DNA from: Sistotremastrum niveocremeum HHB9708
Taxonomy: Eukaryota > Basidiomycota > Agaricomycetes > Sistotremastrales > Sistotremastraceae
Direction: 5' to 3'
DNA length: 64,000 bases
Assembly: GCA_001630475.1 (NCBI GenBank)
Contig: KV419452.1
Coordinates: 3,403 to 67,402 of the forward strand
In this document: one piece after another, positions 23,362 to 36,089 of the stretch
Layout: each line of letters begins with the position of its first letter
Numbering within the stretch: position 1 is the stretch's first letter
Made by a program: the position numbers and the translations under genes
Notes under the pieces: generated by a model
Seen by the model: only the letters and a program-made list of their open reading frames with translations
What the model was told of the DNA's origin: nothing
Database searches by the model: none

Positions 23362-26118
23362 GGCCAGCCGATCCTGAGGCGTGACCATGGGTAACAGGAG
23401 GCTGATGCGCCGGCAGATTTGGGGTCCGCCCGCGTGGGGCTTGTGTCAAGTATCGGGTCCAGGAACATCTCTAAGAGGAACAATGCCAATCGCCTTCATC
23501 AAGATCCTTTACGTCAAGGACGGACGCATGTCCTGCTAATCTCAATACGAGGAGCTCGAGCCGTTGATTGCGATATAGGGGTGGCGCGGAGATAGGCACC
23601 ATGGAATACCATCGGTGAGTGTATTCGATTGATCATATGGTACTGCATGATGAAGATATATGGGCATAGCTGCCGATATAGGCTCACACCACGGCCAATC
23701 TCTCGGAAACGGTCTGCCAAGCTGACAGCGCAAGCTCTCCGGATCCAGCTCTATCTTTAATTTTGGGGCGCCAGAACAATACGCGATATCAAGCGAGATA
23801 GCCGATTCGTGGTTTCGGATAACTGTCGACTCCTAGATGGCCGTCGCAAGTCGTCAGTCCGATAGGCGGGGCCTCAGCGAGCATTCTCAGAAGAAACCTG
23901 AATAGCGAGTTCCCAGACGCGGATTCTTTCTCATTCTCAATTGTTCGATTCTCATGACAACAGGAACGTCGCCAGCAATAAAGTCTCCGAAACTGTGATT
24001 GAAATGCGAGAGACTAGCAGAGTTCGACGGTCCGATGTTCGATGTCGGCAGTTGCCGACCAAGATATCTGCGCCAATTATTGTAGTCCATTAACCGTGTT
24101 TATAAAATACCTCTGCCAACGAATGCCTGAAGAATTCCTGTGCCTTGATCGGGCTGTTCAACCGCATTAAATAGGCGAAGAGAACCGATATGTCCCTCAC
24201 GAAGTGCCTGTCATCTGACCTCCCCACAACGAATTTGCCGGTCACATCGCCTCAGAATGCGGGTCATCTTTGATTTGGTGACGAGAGGATAGCTCGAGAT
24301 AGATTCATGGAGGAAAGAGAGCTGGGAGACGAGTTGCTGCATCAGAAGTCCGCTGAAAAAAAAAAAAAAGAAAAAACCTAAATGAGGAGCATTGCTGCTT
24401 CTGCCATACGAACAATCCTTAGCGTATCTCTTCTGGGGCCGCGTTGCCGCCGATCCCTGTCCGAGGCGATATTAAAATATTACTCCGCAAGGTCAACACG
24501 CATTTGCTTGCTTGGGAGCTGCGCTTCCTTGCCGTAAAACCTTTATACCATAAATGGCACTCACTCATGTTTCACTTTCGACATGACTCCCTTTCAATTA
24601 TACGGTAATTCTTTTCTTCTAGGAACGTGAGTTGACATCTTGACGCTGCGGATAGGTGCTACTCCCGCCCGTCGATTCTGATGGCCTCCTAAAAACCACG
24701 CAGAAATCTTCTGGTCGTGTGCGTTCCGTAAGAGTCAGGCATCTTCAATAGAGGAGTGGGAAGCGGACAGCGGTACTAACTTGTCGAACTGGTTGATCGG
24801 ACTCGTCTCATCGCCTGTCAGACTGCGGGAAAAAAGAAACGCGGCCGTAAATCAAGAACACGATGTCATTCTCCGCATGGTTTCCGGCAGTGTCAACCTT
24901 TTGAGCCCTTAAAATGCGCGGTAAATACCACTCACTAAACGTGATATGTCTCGGTCTCACAGAGTGGAAATGTCGCGTCACAGATTTGTACAGTAATAAT
25001 GTTGCTTTGGGGGGCAAACCGCTTCACACAGTCAGCCTGGGGCTGCTAATAGAAGACGTTGAGTGCAACGTGTGAAAATATGATACACACCAGCACTTTC
25101 AAGAGTCTTCACTGAGTAAAACGAGATCCAAGTTGAAAGGTCTTGCTTCGGCACTGGACCAAACAGTTGGAAGCACGATTCTTTCGAGGGACACTTCGTT
25201 TGTGAGGGAATTCAGCATCGATTCTCGACCTTCGGCCGCTAAGCAACCGTGACCGTTCAAATTGTCCGCGAAATGCTACGGAGCTCGGAGACGGGCCGCT
25301 CTATTTGATCGCTGAACGTGCTGTCATTCGATCAAAGGACTTCAGCATCGCACGAAGAGAATGTCAAGAGGCCATCAGTTTTGTTCATATCATGATCAAA
25401 GAATAAATTACTCACGTCCTGGTTCTTCCGTTTGTTCAGAAGATATCACAAGCAACAGTATTTCGACGGAGTGACTCGGCTTGATGGCGGAGACGGCAGT
25501 AGCTGATCCTATATTTGGGGATTCTCGGCGTGATGGAATGAAACGTCTGTGGACATCCACTCTGGAGATACATTCCGAGGCTATCGATGTAACGCTGATG
25601 TGAAATGCGGCAGCGAACCGCTGCTGAGCCATATTTACCTTCATTTACTGTGACGAATGTTCCGCATCCGGTCGCGTTTCTCGCCGCTTTGGCTGCACCA
25701 GATCCTGGAACTGATGTGGTTTTCGATATTGCCGCAAGATCCTCCTTGGACGCTCAGCTTCTGTCTATGTATCTGAAATGAGAGTGCCAGTACCAGTGAG
25801 TTGAGGGAGTTGAATGAGTTTCGGGTCCTCGCCCGTAACAGCCGAAAAGATCACATTTAGGTTTCGGCATCTCGGCAAGTACCAACACCATGGGAACGGG
25901 GCCGTGGCCATGGCTGACCCTCTAACGCGTTGCCTCTCCTTGTTCATCATCTACAACGACAACCAGTATCTGATCCTTTCCTCTCCTTTCTTCATTGCTC
26001 TCCTTTACCCGCAGGTCGGAACTAATCATTCAATCCGTTCCCCAGATACGCGCAGGACGTTCAGCATTCAGCAGAGACTACTTGGTTTCTCTCCCGTCCT
26101 GCTATTCCCAGTTTCATA
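23362..26118. other. Long intergenic region, no gene recognised
   Basis: About 2.7 kb between the divergent metallothionein-like and NoxA genes. No spliced frame with recognisable protein was found. It contains a poly-A tract around 24356-24376. The last few hundred bases are probably the NoxA 5' untranslated region and promoter; open frames there lack family features. Confidence 0.45.
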
Positions 26119-28193
26119 ATGGCTTCTAGAGGCGGGCGCGACTCTGGATTTGACTTCAAAGACAGAGGCTTCGATAATGACGAGCAGCCACCAGACTATG
26201 CCCTCGGTGGAGGAGGTGGAGGCGCTAACCTTCATCGTAACAAAACCGAAAGACTTCGTCTTCAAGGCATAATGCGTTCCACCACGGTCAAGGGAAAAGC
26301 ACCCCCTGTCGTTGAAAAGCCTACGACGCTGAAGCAGCGTTGGGACCTATGGATGATAAATGAGGGTGGAAAGAGGATCGTCTTCTTCGTCTGGATCTTC
26401 TTGCACATCCTCGTCTACGTCTTTGGCTTTCTCAACTACCAATTGAAGGACAATCTCAATACTGCCCGTTCGATTTTTGGTATCACTTATCGTACGTCAC
26501 CTGGGTATTTCTGTGTTTTAACAGAAACTGACTATAGCATCTCAGCCATCGCTCGTGCAGCTGCGCTAGTCCTTCACGTTGATGTGGCATTAATTTTACT
26601 CCCCGTCTGCCGTAACTTCATCTCTCTTCTTCGTCGAACACCTCTCAACGACTTCATTCCCTTCGACGACAACATCACCTTCCACAAAGCCACTGCATGG
26701 TCCATGGTCTTCTTTACCGCCGTCCATATCCTGGCACACATGGTCAATTTCACACGGCTTGCCCTCGCCGACACCTCCGCAACGACCGCGGGAGCGAAAG
26801 TTGGCGCATTCTTGGCCGCGAACTTCGCGACTGGGCCGGGTGCCACGGGATGGATCATGACCGTTGCACTCGGCATCATGGTCTGGTTTGCGATGGAGAA
26901 ACGTCGCCGTGCCAAATTCGAGCGATTTTGGTATTCGCATCATCTCTTCATCATTTTCTTCATTTGCTGGCAACTCCACGGCATGTTCTGCATGATCCAG
27001 CCAGATCGCCCGCCGTACTGTTCATTCAACCAGATCGGTGTCTTCTGGAAGTATTGGCTCGTCGGAGGACTCATATTCGTCTATGAGCGTATCCTTCGAG
27101 AAGTCCGTTCTAGACACCGAACCTATGTCTCCAAAGTTATCCAGCATCCCTCGAAAGTCGTCGAAGTCCAGATTAAGAAGGATCATACCAAAACACAAGC
27201 GGGCCAATACATCTTCCTCAGTTGTCCGGATGTGTCATATTTCCAATGGCATCCATTCACTCTTACGAGCGCTCCGGAAGAGGACTATATCTCAGTCCAT
27301 ATTCGAGTTGTCGGTGACTTCACGGGCGCATTCGCAAAGGCCCTGGGATGCGACTTCGATTCCAAAGAATCCAAGGAGACGAAAGTTGTCGGGACCCGGG
27401 AGAATCCTCCACTGAACCGTACTCTACCCCGTGTGATGGTTGACGGCCCGTTCGGCAGTGCCAGTGAAGACTTTTTGAAGTATGAGGCTGTTCTCCTTGT
27501 CGGAACTGGTATTGGTGTCACACCGTTTGCATCGTGAGCATCTGTGAAGCTTGCGCCTTTGTCTCAAACTCACTCTTCGTACAGGATCCTAAAGTCTATA
27601 TGGTATCGCATGAACAACTTCAATGACTCTAAACCGACCAGATTGTCGAAGGTGTGCTTCGCGAGTTTGCGACCCGCTTTCTGGAACTAATTACTCTATA
27701 GGTCTACTTCACCTGGGTCATCCGTGATTTTGGTACCGCGGAGTGGTTCCACTCGTTGCTCCACGCTATCGAAGAACAGGATACACAAAACCGCATTGAA
27801 ATTAATATATACCTGACCGCTAAAATCAAGGAGGATGACATGACTAACATCATGGTAAGAAACTCGATGACCCAAGTATCATTTCTAAGTTAATCTCCAA
27901 TTATTCCAGGTGTCTGACGTTGGCGCGGAGAAAGATGCAATTACGTCTCTTCGTGCTCCTACTCACTTTGGAAGACCGAATTGGGACCGCATCTTCCCTT
28001 CTATCGCTGAACATCATCCGGATACTGACGTTGGAGTGGTGAGTCTTGTTTTTATGTCGAGCATCATTGTTATTCATCTTGCGTACAGTTCTTCTGTGGA
28101 CCCGCAGTCCTCTCCAAGACTTTGCATCAAATGTCTAATAAATATTCTAAGCCCAAGGGAACCCGCTTCTTCTTCGGAAAGGAGAACTTCTAA
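26119..28193 (+). CDS. NOXA: NADPH oxidase NoxA (gp91phox family, no EF hands)
   Basis: Six exons (26119-26491, 26546-27533, 27585-27651, 27702-27854, 27910-28038, 28089-28193), 604 aa. It passes electrons from NADPH through FAD and two haems to O2, giving superoxide. The N-terminus is a polar, Gly-rich extension (about 70 residues). Then come six membrane segments with haem-ligand His (HVDVALILLPVC, TAVHILAHMVNF, FWYSHHLFIIFF), the FAD motif WHPFTLTSAPEEDY, GPFGSASEDF, the NADPH motif VGTGIGVTPFASILKS, and the C-terminal FFCGP and FFFGKENF. The absence of an EF-hand module marks NoxA/NoxB rather than NoxC. In fungi NoxA works with NoxR and Rac in hyphal fusion and fruiting. Confidence 0.96.
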
Positions 28194-28808
28194 ACAATTA
28201 GGTTGAAGATGGCGGCTGTAAGATGTATGTTGGTTGGTCAGGATCGTATGTAAGGCTCTGTTCGTGGATTGAACATGTAAAGCTGGCTTTTACGGTAATT
28301 TGCGCAATCCACGCCAGATAATTGTTACATGATTCTGCATTCTCGAGATGCAGCGCGAACCTTGATCAATGAAACACACTGGGGAACACATGTAGTACAA
28401 GTACAATGTCGAAAATATAATGGGTTTATATTTTAATTTAAGGATTGCTTATGTCATGCTTCAGGCCCATGAACGTTCCCGCTATTTCGCTGGTCTCAAT
28501 GTCTCATTGACGTCTGGAAAATGGCCTACGGCCATGCAGGAAGCAGAAAAGGCTTTGTTGTCTGCCTTAGTAAGATCGATGGGGGCGTTTACGCAGAGGA
28601 GAAAGGTATCGGACGAAATTTCGTCCGGCCTCCTCGTAAGGTCAAGATACGTGTAGAAATTCCGATAATCGGGCACCATCAGATTCTTGGTCAAGGTCCT
28701 TTGCCTTGAAGAAAATCGAAAGAGCAATGCGATGATTATAGCCGAGAAGTGCAAACGCGACAAAGCGATCTGATAAATGGGCAAGGAAAGGGGGCCAAAG
28801 GAACGGAA
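28194..28808. other. Convergent intergenic region
   Basis: 615 bp between the NoxA stop and the Hub1 stop. No coding signal is supported; it must hold both transcript 3' ends. Confidence 0.5.
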
Positions 28809-29199
28809 TCAGTACATCTCCAGGCTCATCCCATCGTTGATCTCGTAGTCTCCCAGCGTTATGTGATCCTTATAGATGGTATACCTAAGCCAGAAATCAG
28901 AGACGATCTTCCACGAGAAACTATGTCTTGTGCGCACCATTTCTTGAGCTGGATCTTACTGGCATCCGTTCCTGTCTGTGCAGCGATAAGCTTCTTGAGA
29001 TCTCCTACAGTATCCTCGGGGCTGCATTTCACTCGAACTGTAGAATATGGCGAAGATCTTAGTGAACTTATCCTTCACAGTTATTTATGCAACAGACCTT
29101 TGCGGCCCAGCCGGTCATTAGCAATTACCTAAGGGAAACATTTATTAGATGGTATTTCAATAATCAGTCAGAATATGAGCCCACTTCAATGAGACCCAT
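28809..29199 (-). CDS. HUB1: Ubiquitin-like modifier Hub1/UBL5
   Basis: Four small exons (29185-29199, 29098-29128, 28938-29037, 28809-28884) give a 73-aa protein, the exact family size. The reading [52 protein letters not shown] and DGMSLEMY is unmistakable. Hub1 is a non-conjugated ubiquitin fold that binds the tri-snRNP protein Snu66 and tunes alternative 5' splice-site use, which is notable in a genome with so many introns and tiny exons. Exon 1 codes for only five residues. The C-terminus ends in a single Tyr, whereas many relatives end in two Tyr plus one more residue. No diglycine is present, as expected. Confidence 0.95.
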
Positions 29200-29464
29200 T
29201 GTAACTCAGATGGTATGAAAGAGAAAGAGGATAGAAAATCGAGTCAAGTGGACAAATGTGTTCATCGTCGGTGCCAAGCACCGAATGCCGAATTAGCGCC
29301 TGCGCACACTGCGGGAAGGCAGGTGCACGAACTTTTTTGTTCATTGGTGATCCATGACATCCTCTGAGAAACCAGGAATATATATTTATATATTTGAACC
29401 GAACGGGAGAAGAATTGCGATAATGATAATACAGTGTTTATCCGGCTAGTCGCTTGATTGTCCA

Positions 29465-31449
29465 CTAAGCTTTGAACTTGTACTTCAACTGACAAAGGAA
29501 GTCATACTCTGCATTGAACACAGCCTTATCAATGAAGAAATCATCTCCTCCGGCCAAGCAGAAGTCCCATGAAGTTCCTAATGCATTTGTGAGCTTGTCG
29601 ATAAGGCCTTGCATCGAAAGCTTCTTCAAGCCCGAATCTACATCGTTGAAGAAAGTCTTTACGTCGCCTTCTCGGAGCCAGGCTTCATCAGAACCGCTGT
29701 TGATGACGGGGGTGATCTTCTCTGGGATGGATTTGATGATTAGCTCTCCGTCATGGACGCCATCGAATACAAGAGCGACATTCCATGTGCCTTCGACCCA
29801 TCCGCTGCGACGATCGTTATTAACAGACCACCCAGTGAAGAAAGAGTAGAGCTTACGTAGATCGAGGAAGATCGACGTGTGCATATAAGTCAACACGAGT
29901 CTTTCCAAAGAGCTGGACATCGCTCTGTCCAGAAGAGTTGAACCCTTCACGTAGGAACATCCAATTCTTCGTATCGCCTGCGTTGAGTTCAGCATCCAGG
30001 AATATAAGGCAAACAAAATCCATTTACCTGACATCCAGACTCTGAACAGGCCATGATCGTCGTCTTTCTTATCATACTTGGCGTACTTATACCACTGGCC
30101 CTTGGCGTCTCCAACTTTCTTCTTGATCTCTCCATCGACCTCGTCCGCCGAACAAGCAGTCCACTTGATATCCGAGTCATTTGCCGTACTCCATCCCAAA
30201 TGGCCTTTCAGAATGCGACCAATCTTCAAGAAGTTGTCTGGATCTGACTTCCAATACGCCTGGTCGACAATCCAGGTGGACTTGCGATTAAAATCGGCAA
30301 GGTAGGGGAGCAGCCATCCATCACGGAATATGGATTTGGATAGTGCGACGGTCCCGTCGTAACCCTCGGCGTCCTTGCTAGCAGGCGGGACAACCCAGTT
30401 AGCCTATGAATATATAAGTAATCTGGTGTAGAGGTTCTGAGGGACAACGAACGGATATCGGGAGTAGCTCCCTCGGCATTGGATTTCCGCCTGTCATCTG
30501 CAAATAGACGATCATAGTGTTCTCTCCTACACTTCCACGATCCGCAGGGCCGGTTACGTATGGTAAGGTCTGGAAGTTGAGGTCGGTCGGAGGAAGAGTT
30601 GGTACAGCATATTGTCCCTGGGGTTTCCTGACTTTCGGCAAGTAATGAATGACGGAAGAGTTGTCTTTGTTTGCGAGCTCGAGGAAATATTGTGTCATGA
30701 GGAGATTCCAGTATGACATTGCATAATTGTAGTTCTTGTCTTTGGGTATGTCGATCTTGCTTCGCGAAGCGTCATACTTTGAAATATTGGCACCTGGCAC
30801 CATGTCAATGTCATATATAAGAAGGGAAGGATATGTGCGACGAACTGGTAAAATCGATCAATAGCTGTTGTACGCTGTAATCGTCCAGCTTCTTCAGTTT
30901 TGCTTTGACGTTGTCTGGGAGTTGGGTGAAAGAAGCGGATTCAAGCGCGAGATCGACGCTCAAGGCCAGCACCCAGTCTTTGATTTCGCAGCTTGCTTCT
31001 CTGATACGATCGTTAATTTGGAGAAACGTTACGAGTAAAAGATAACACTCACTGTGCGCTTCGTCCTTGTCCGATCCAATAATTTAGTTTACCGCTCTAA
31101 GGGGAGCGAGTCCAATTAGGCCTGGGACCACGACGGAAAAACCAAACTAACCTTGAGATATATAAAGTAATATGCGGATCGGTCTAAAAAACATAGATGA
31201 GAAATGATTCTATGAGACATGAATAGGCTTGGACGTACTCTGGGTTCCGATCTGTAGTTCAATCTTGGGTGCATCTAAAGTGGCTTCCAGACCGCCATAG
31301 TCATCACCTTCGAGCTTCACCGAGATTTTTTGAAGAGTCTTGTTGACTCTGTACATCAGCGAAAGCTGGTGATTGATGGCCTTCTGAGATATGACTGTGA
31401 TTTGATCATAGCTGTAGATTTTGGTCGAAGAAATGCGTTCAGCAGTCAT
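29465..31449 (-). CDS. Unknown 539-aa protein, divergent partner A
   Basis: Eight exons (31239-31449, 31152-31183, 31053-31096, 30846-31000, 30453-30793, 30028-30403, 29857-29977, 29465-29804). No signal peptide or membrane segment. The N-terminal part has a helix (QKAINHQLSLMYRVN) followed by beta-rich sequence (ISVKLEGDDYGGLEATLDAP). The middle has TDLNFQTLPYV and ENTMIVYLQMTGG, and the C-terminal third is WNVALVFDGVHDGELIIK with acidic and aromatic residues. I recall similar uncharacterised proteins in other fungi but know no function. The helix-then-sheet opening weakly recalls TULIP-fold P47/OrfX proteins; this is speculative. It is divergent from the 1087-aa gene with 865 bp between starts. 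Confidence 0.8.
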
Positions 31450-32314
31450 GACAAAAGACAAAGGCTTGGGAAACTGGGTCGATTGGGAGATTCGTTCACG
31501 TTGAAGAGCCAGCGGGCCAGCCTACTTATGAACATTGTCGATCGCCGGAAGAGAATAAAATGCCGTCCTTATGGTGCCTGGCAGAAGTGACACAGAGTCG
31601 ATATAGCATCTCGAGCTTTATTCGTCGTATCATACGTCCGGTCTGGCAGAAATCCCGAGATGCCTTGTTTCCATGACCCGAACATGGGCAGCCTAGAACG
31701 CATCAAAAATAGGATGAAAATGCAATAACAATCATTTTGTGGCCGGTCCGCGAGGCATGATATCGATCCTCTGAGATCGCGTGATGGACGGCCAGGCTTT
31801 CAGTCCGGGACGTGCCTGGTGAAGAGAATATTCCGGGTGCGATTATTATAAATAGCAAAAGGCGGCCCTGATTGACACGCCGAACTTGAACGAGGTCAGG
31901 AACAGATCGCTATCTTCGACATTTTCCTGCCTGTTCCTGTAGCCCGATTAGGAAGAGAGACAAGTTGAAGCGTTAGCCACGTGTCAGCCGGATCAGGTGT
32001 TTCGGAAACTCCTGCCGCTGGACCTGGTGCCTGACCCAACCTGAGGCCTTTTCTTGCATCCATATCGAATTTCCGGATATATTCTCGTACATTACTGTCG
32101 GCCTGTTCTTCATCCCGGATCGATCATTTTCAAGCTGTCTTTGATCTAGGGTCTTGTACTCTCTTTTATCCGACACGAGGAAAAATCAGGGCAGTAAATT
32201 ATGCCGCGCAAGCCAGAGGCACGATTCAAATGTCATAGCTTGCTAATAGCATAATGGATCGACAAGCGTTCTATCGTCTACTTTCTTTCCATCCATACCT
32301 CCTACTCGCCCACC
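31450..32314. promoter_or_regulatory. Intergenic region between divergent unknown genes
   Basis: 865 bp separating the two start codons. A TATAAATA motif lies at about 31849-31856. The spacing is long enough for independent promoters. No gene is seen. Confidence 0.4.
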
Positions 32315-35300
32315 ATGAGCAATATCCACGTCGACAGTGAGCTTATGCTCCACATGATGCCAGCACAGGTCATCACTACTGCGAGGCGTTTCACAGCCGT
32401 GCATGATGAGGCACATCGTCCTCTGTTATTCTCTCTATCTTCGACTGGACGATTACTCGCTATAAAATCTGACGGGCAGGGAAATCACCTCATCGTTAAT
32501 CTCAGCGATGTGCTCGGCATCTCTGGCGTCGCGGAAGCTTTCGCGGTGACTCAAAGCACCACTGTAGACGGCACCTTATTCGTGGCATTCGCGACTAAGA
32601 GTGGGACGAATACCAGCAATCTCCATGTGCTGTCGCCATTGTCGCCGAAGGACCTCGATCTCCCGGCAGCAGAGCTCAAGAAGAAGTTGCTAAGTTCCAC
32701 CGGGCAGCCCCAGAACGCACAGATCACTCAGCTTCACCTCGTACGTACTGTCATTACATTCTGACATTTCCAATTAATGTGTTCTCCTCAGAATGCTTCA
32801 ACCGATGGATCTTACCCCCTCCTCGTCGCCATCTATACTGATCAGAATAAGAATCTGAACATTTCCCGCATAGCCATTACATCCACCAGTTGGACATGGA
32901 CGACCGATTTACGCATCCCTGAGCTCGCCAAGGGCTTCATTGGCATGGCAGCTGGCAAACTCGCAATCGGTGACGGAGTCTTCATACTGTACACCGTCGC
33001 CGGAAAACTCTCCCTGGTATTCTCGACCACGGAACCCGGGCAAAAGACGACTGTTGATCTCAAATTTCCCCCCGGTAAGTACGGGTGCAAGCATTATCAG
33101 GATCGAGGGGCTGATTATTCTGGTAGCTGCCACGCCCGGAAGTATCGCCACTTTCCTCGACGACGACGGCTTCTCGAATGTGTTAGTAGCAGGAGGTGGA
33201 CTCTATCACTTCAGTGCTGACGACGCTATGGACTCCGGAACCATTGCCACGCAGCTCTCTCGCGACAAACTGCTGGATGGTCAGGTCGAGAATCTCTTTG
33301 TGGCTCAAAGTGGAGCAGACTTCACCGCGTGGTGGGAGACCAAAGATCATAATCTGGCCTTCCACAGAGGGAAGAATGACGGATCGCTCATCGGCACAGC
33401 CGTCCCTCTCCTGTCTTCTGGTGCCAATGCCGAATTTGCACCCCTCCTGGATCCGACGTCGAAATCTCAACAGCTCGTTGTGATGGACGATAAATCCAAC
33501 CTGACCGTCTACGAGCAGTCGTACGAAACGCGCATGTGGAATAAGACCCCCCTGCTTATTCGACAATATACCGAGATGACCGAGATCTCAGCGTTTGTTA
33601 GTCGTATCAAGATTACGACCGACAAGAATTGGCCACGAGGGAATACTCCCTTCATATTGTCCAGCACTGCTTGGGTGACGGTACTCGTCAATGGCACCCA
33701 GTACTCGGTTGGAACCGCCGGGACGAAAGTTATGACGGATGCAAGCGGAGTTCTCACGTTGATAGTCCCATCTCAGGACCTTACATGCTATACGTTTACG
33801 CTGAAGGATTGGTCCTCTAAATTCAACAGCCTTCCCAAGGAAGGGTTCTCCTTTGATCCTTCGATGAAGGTGCAGGATCGATTGGCTTCCATAAAATCTG
33901 GAGACGACATCCGCAACATGAAGACTTCGGATGGAAAGCCTATCCTCGAAGGCTCCAGCGCATCCAAGGAAGATGTCGATAAGGCAGGAAAAGCGATCGG
34001 CGCTATGCATTCCGCTTTGAACAAGGAAACCGTCAACGCGCCGTCCTCTGCCACTACGAAGAAAGCTGTAGCGAATTCCGGAGTCGTCAGAACACATTCA
34101 TGGGATTTCTTCGAGTGGGTGGAGCAGAGCGCAGCAGTGGTTGCAGATTGGTTCTTGGAGCAAGTCGGAGACGTGTGGCATTTCGTTGTCGACCTTGCTG
34201 GCGAGGTGTGGCAATTCGTTATCGACTCCATCGATGCTATCGCAAAAGCCGCGACGTTCGTTTTCGAACTGTTGCAGATAGGATGGAAGAAGCTCGTCAA
34301 CGTGGTCGGCTTCATCTTCAACTGGGAAGATATCAAGCACACGCGAGATTCCATCAAATCCATGTTCAACGCCGGCTTCGACTTTGGATCTCAGTGGTTG
34401 CTCAACCATCGAACGAATGTCGAAACTTTCTTCGACGAGCTCGAGACGAAAGCTTTACTCGCACTGAAAGTCAAGTTCCCCAAAGGTGGCATGGATCGGC
34501 CGCAGGGGCCGGAGTTGTTGAACGACCTCAAGGACAGCAAGAAGCAAAAGACGACGGAATCAGCACCGGCCAACATGGGAACATATTATTTCGAGCAAGC
34601 GAAGAAGGCCGAGGGGGTCGATCTCAGCCTTGAAGAGGGCATTCTGGATCTTTACGAGAAAGTGCTTTCTCCAGCTCTCGCCGAGGTCGACGCTCGAGCC
34701 AAGAGTATGGCGACTATCATTGTTGACCTCTACAGCAAGAATCACGATATTTCGATTTCCGAAATCTTTCGAGAATTGGGTCCAGATCTCATCAAACTCT
34801 TTGTCGGGATCATCAAGAGAATCGTGACTGGACTGATGAGCATCGCATCCATCATCGTCAAATTAATCAAGAAGGGCGTCAACTCCCATGTCAAGATTCC
34901 TATCATCACTCCTCTGATGACGAAGCTCGAATTCAAAGAGTTCGATTTCTCGTGGCTCGATGCTATTACCATCGTTCTCGCCATCCCTGTAACTATCATC
35001 GCCAAGACTATCACAGGAAAAGCTCCAACCCGTATCCAGAATTTCGACTATGCTGCAATGATCGATGGCCGTCTGGACAGACCTTCCTTACTCGCTTTCA
35101 ATGAACTTGCCCAATATCTTGACATCACTTACGCCAATCTCAATGTCCTCATTAAAACCGTACAAATAATGACCGCCGAAGCTCCCAAACCTCCAGCCTT
35201 CAGCCTCGGCACCTTCGTGCTCGACATCATCGTAAAAATCGCAACTTTCCCGTACGATAAAGAGAGCCCGGGACGCGACTATCGGTGCGTAGCAGCCGAT

Positions 35301-35734
35301 ACTGAATAAATAGCCCCGATACTGACTCAATGTTTAGTATCTACGCTTGGAGCGTTTTAACTGCGAATGTAGTAACGCGCTCTGCTTTCCTGGCCCTCGG
35401 TCTTCCAGGGGTCGAGAAAATCATCGCCGTCGGCGACATACTCGTCGTACTTGTCACGTTCGGCCTGACGCAAGCCGTGCATCACGCACAGCTCAACGAA
35501 GAATGGAAAGACAAGGATGAAGCTGTGACGGGATTGTCAATCACGTCATCCGTTTTTACGCTCGTGAGCGACCTCTCAACGGCCTACGGTATCATTACAC
35601 CAGATCCTGCCGAGAAAGCGGTCGCAGCCGTCATCACTGCCGGAGGCAAAGCATGTGTCGCGGTAATCAAGACTGGAAAGAGCGCGATTGTGATTCATCA
35701 GAAACAGTACGCCTTCATTGAGAGCGGGATTTGA
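32315..35734 (+). CDS. Unknown 1087-aa protein: propeller-like head, helical tail; partner B
   Basis: Four exons (32315-32740, 32792-33074, 33127-35284, 35338-35734). Residues about 1-420 are beta-rich with repeated short strands and W/F-D turns (DGTLFVAFAT, NVLVAGGGLYHFSA, FTAWWETKDHNLAF), suggesting a propeller-type binding head. Residues about 440-700 are strongly helical and Trp-rich in an amphipathic pattern (ADWFLEQVGDVWHF, AGEVWQFVIDSI, GWKKLVNVVGFIFNWEDIKH). The last 350 residues have hydrophobic helices (LIKLFVGIIKRIVTGLMSI, AITIVLAIPVTIIA) that could insert in a membrane. No signal peptide. I cannot name the family. A binding-plus-membrane-active architecture is inference from composition only. 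Confidence 0.8.
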
Positions 35735-36089
35735 GGATTCGATTGATGGTGTCGGGGACATCCATGTATCACTCGTTGGTAACGCCGCGTTTGTTGCCAG
35801 TGATTTCATGGCCTGTCGCCTTGGCCTTGTTCGAACGACCAATCTTAGCACCAGCTGGTTCGAGAAGACACACGTCGTAAAGCCATAGTAATCTGCATTA
35901 TCTGTATTATAAATACGATGTCTGGGATATCAATGTAAAAATTCAAAGTCGACGGGTCACTAGTCAGTAGTACAACGATTAATGGCATATCAAGATGAGC
36001 AGCTGAGAGCCACAGTTCCGTTGAGCTGAAGCACCACAGGCAGTGCTACGAGAAATAATATGCAAGGCAGCAGGCGGGAAGAAAAGGGG
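35735..36089. other. Convergent intergenic region
   Basis: 355 bp between the stops of the 1087-aa gene and the LtrA-like gene. No coding signal is supported. Confidence 0.5.

Noticed and set aside
25814-26118. 101-codon frame directly upstream of NoxA
   Set aside because: No family resemblance; more likely the NoxA leader region.
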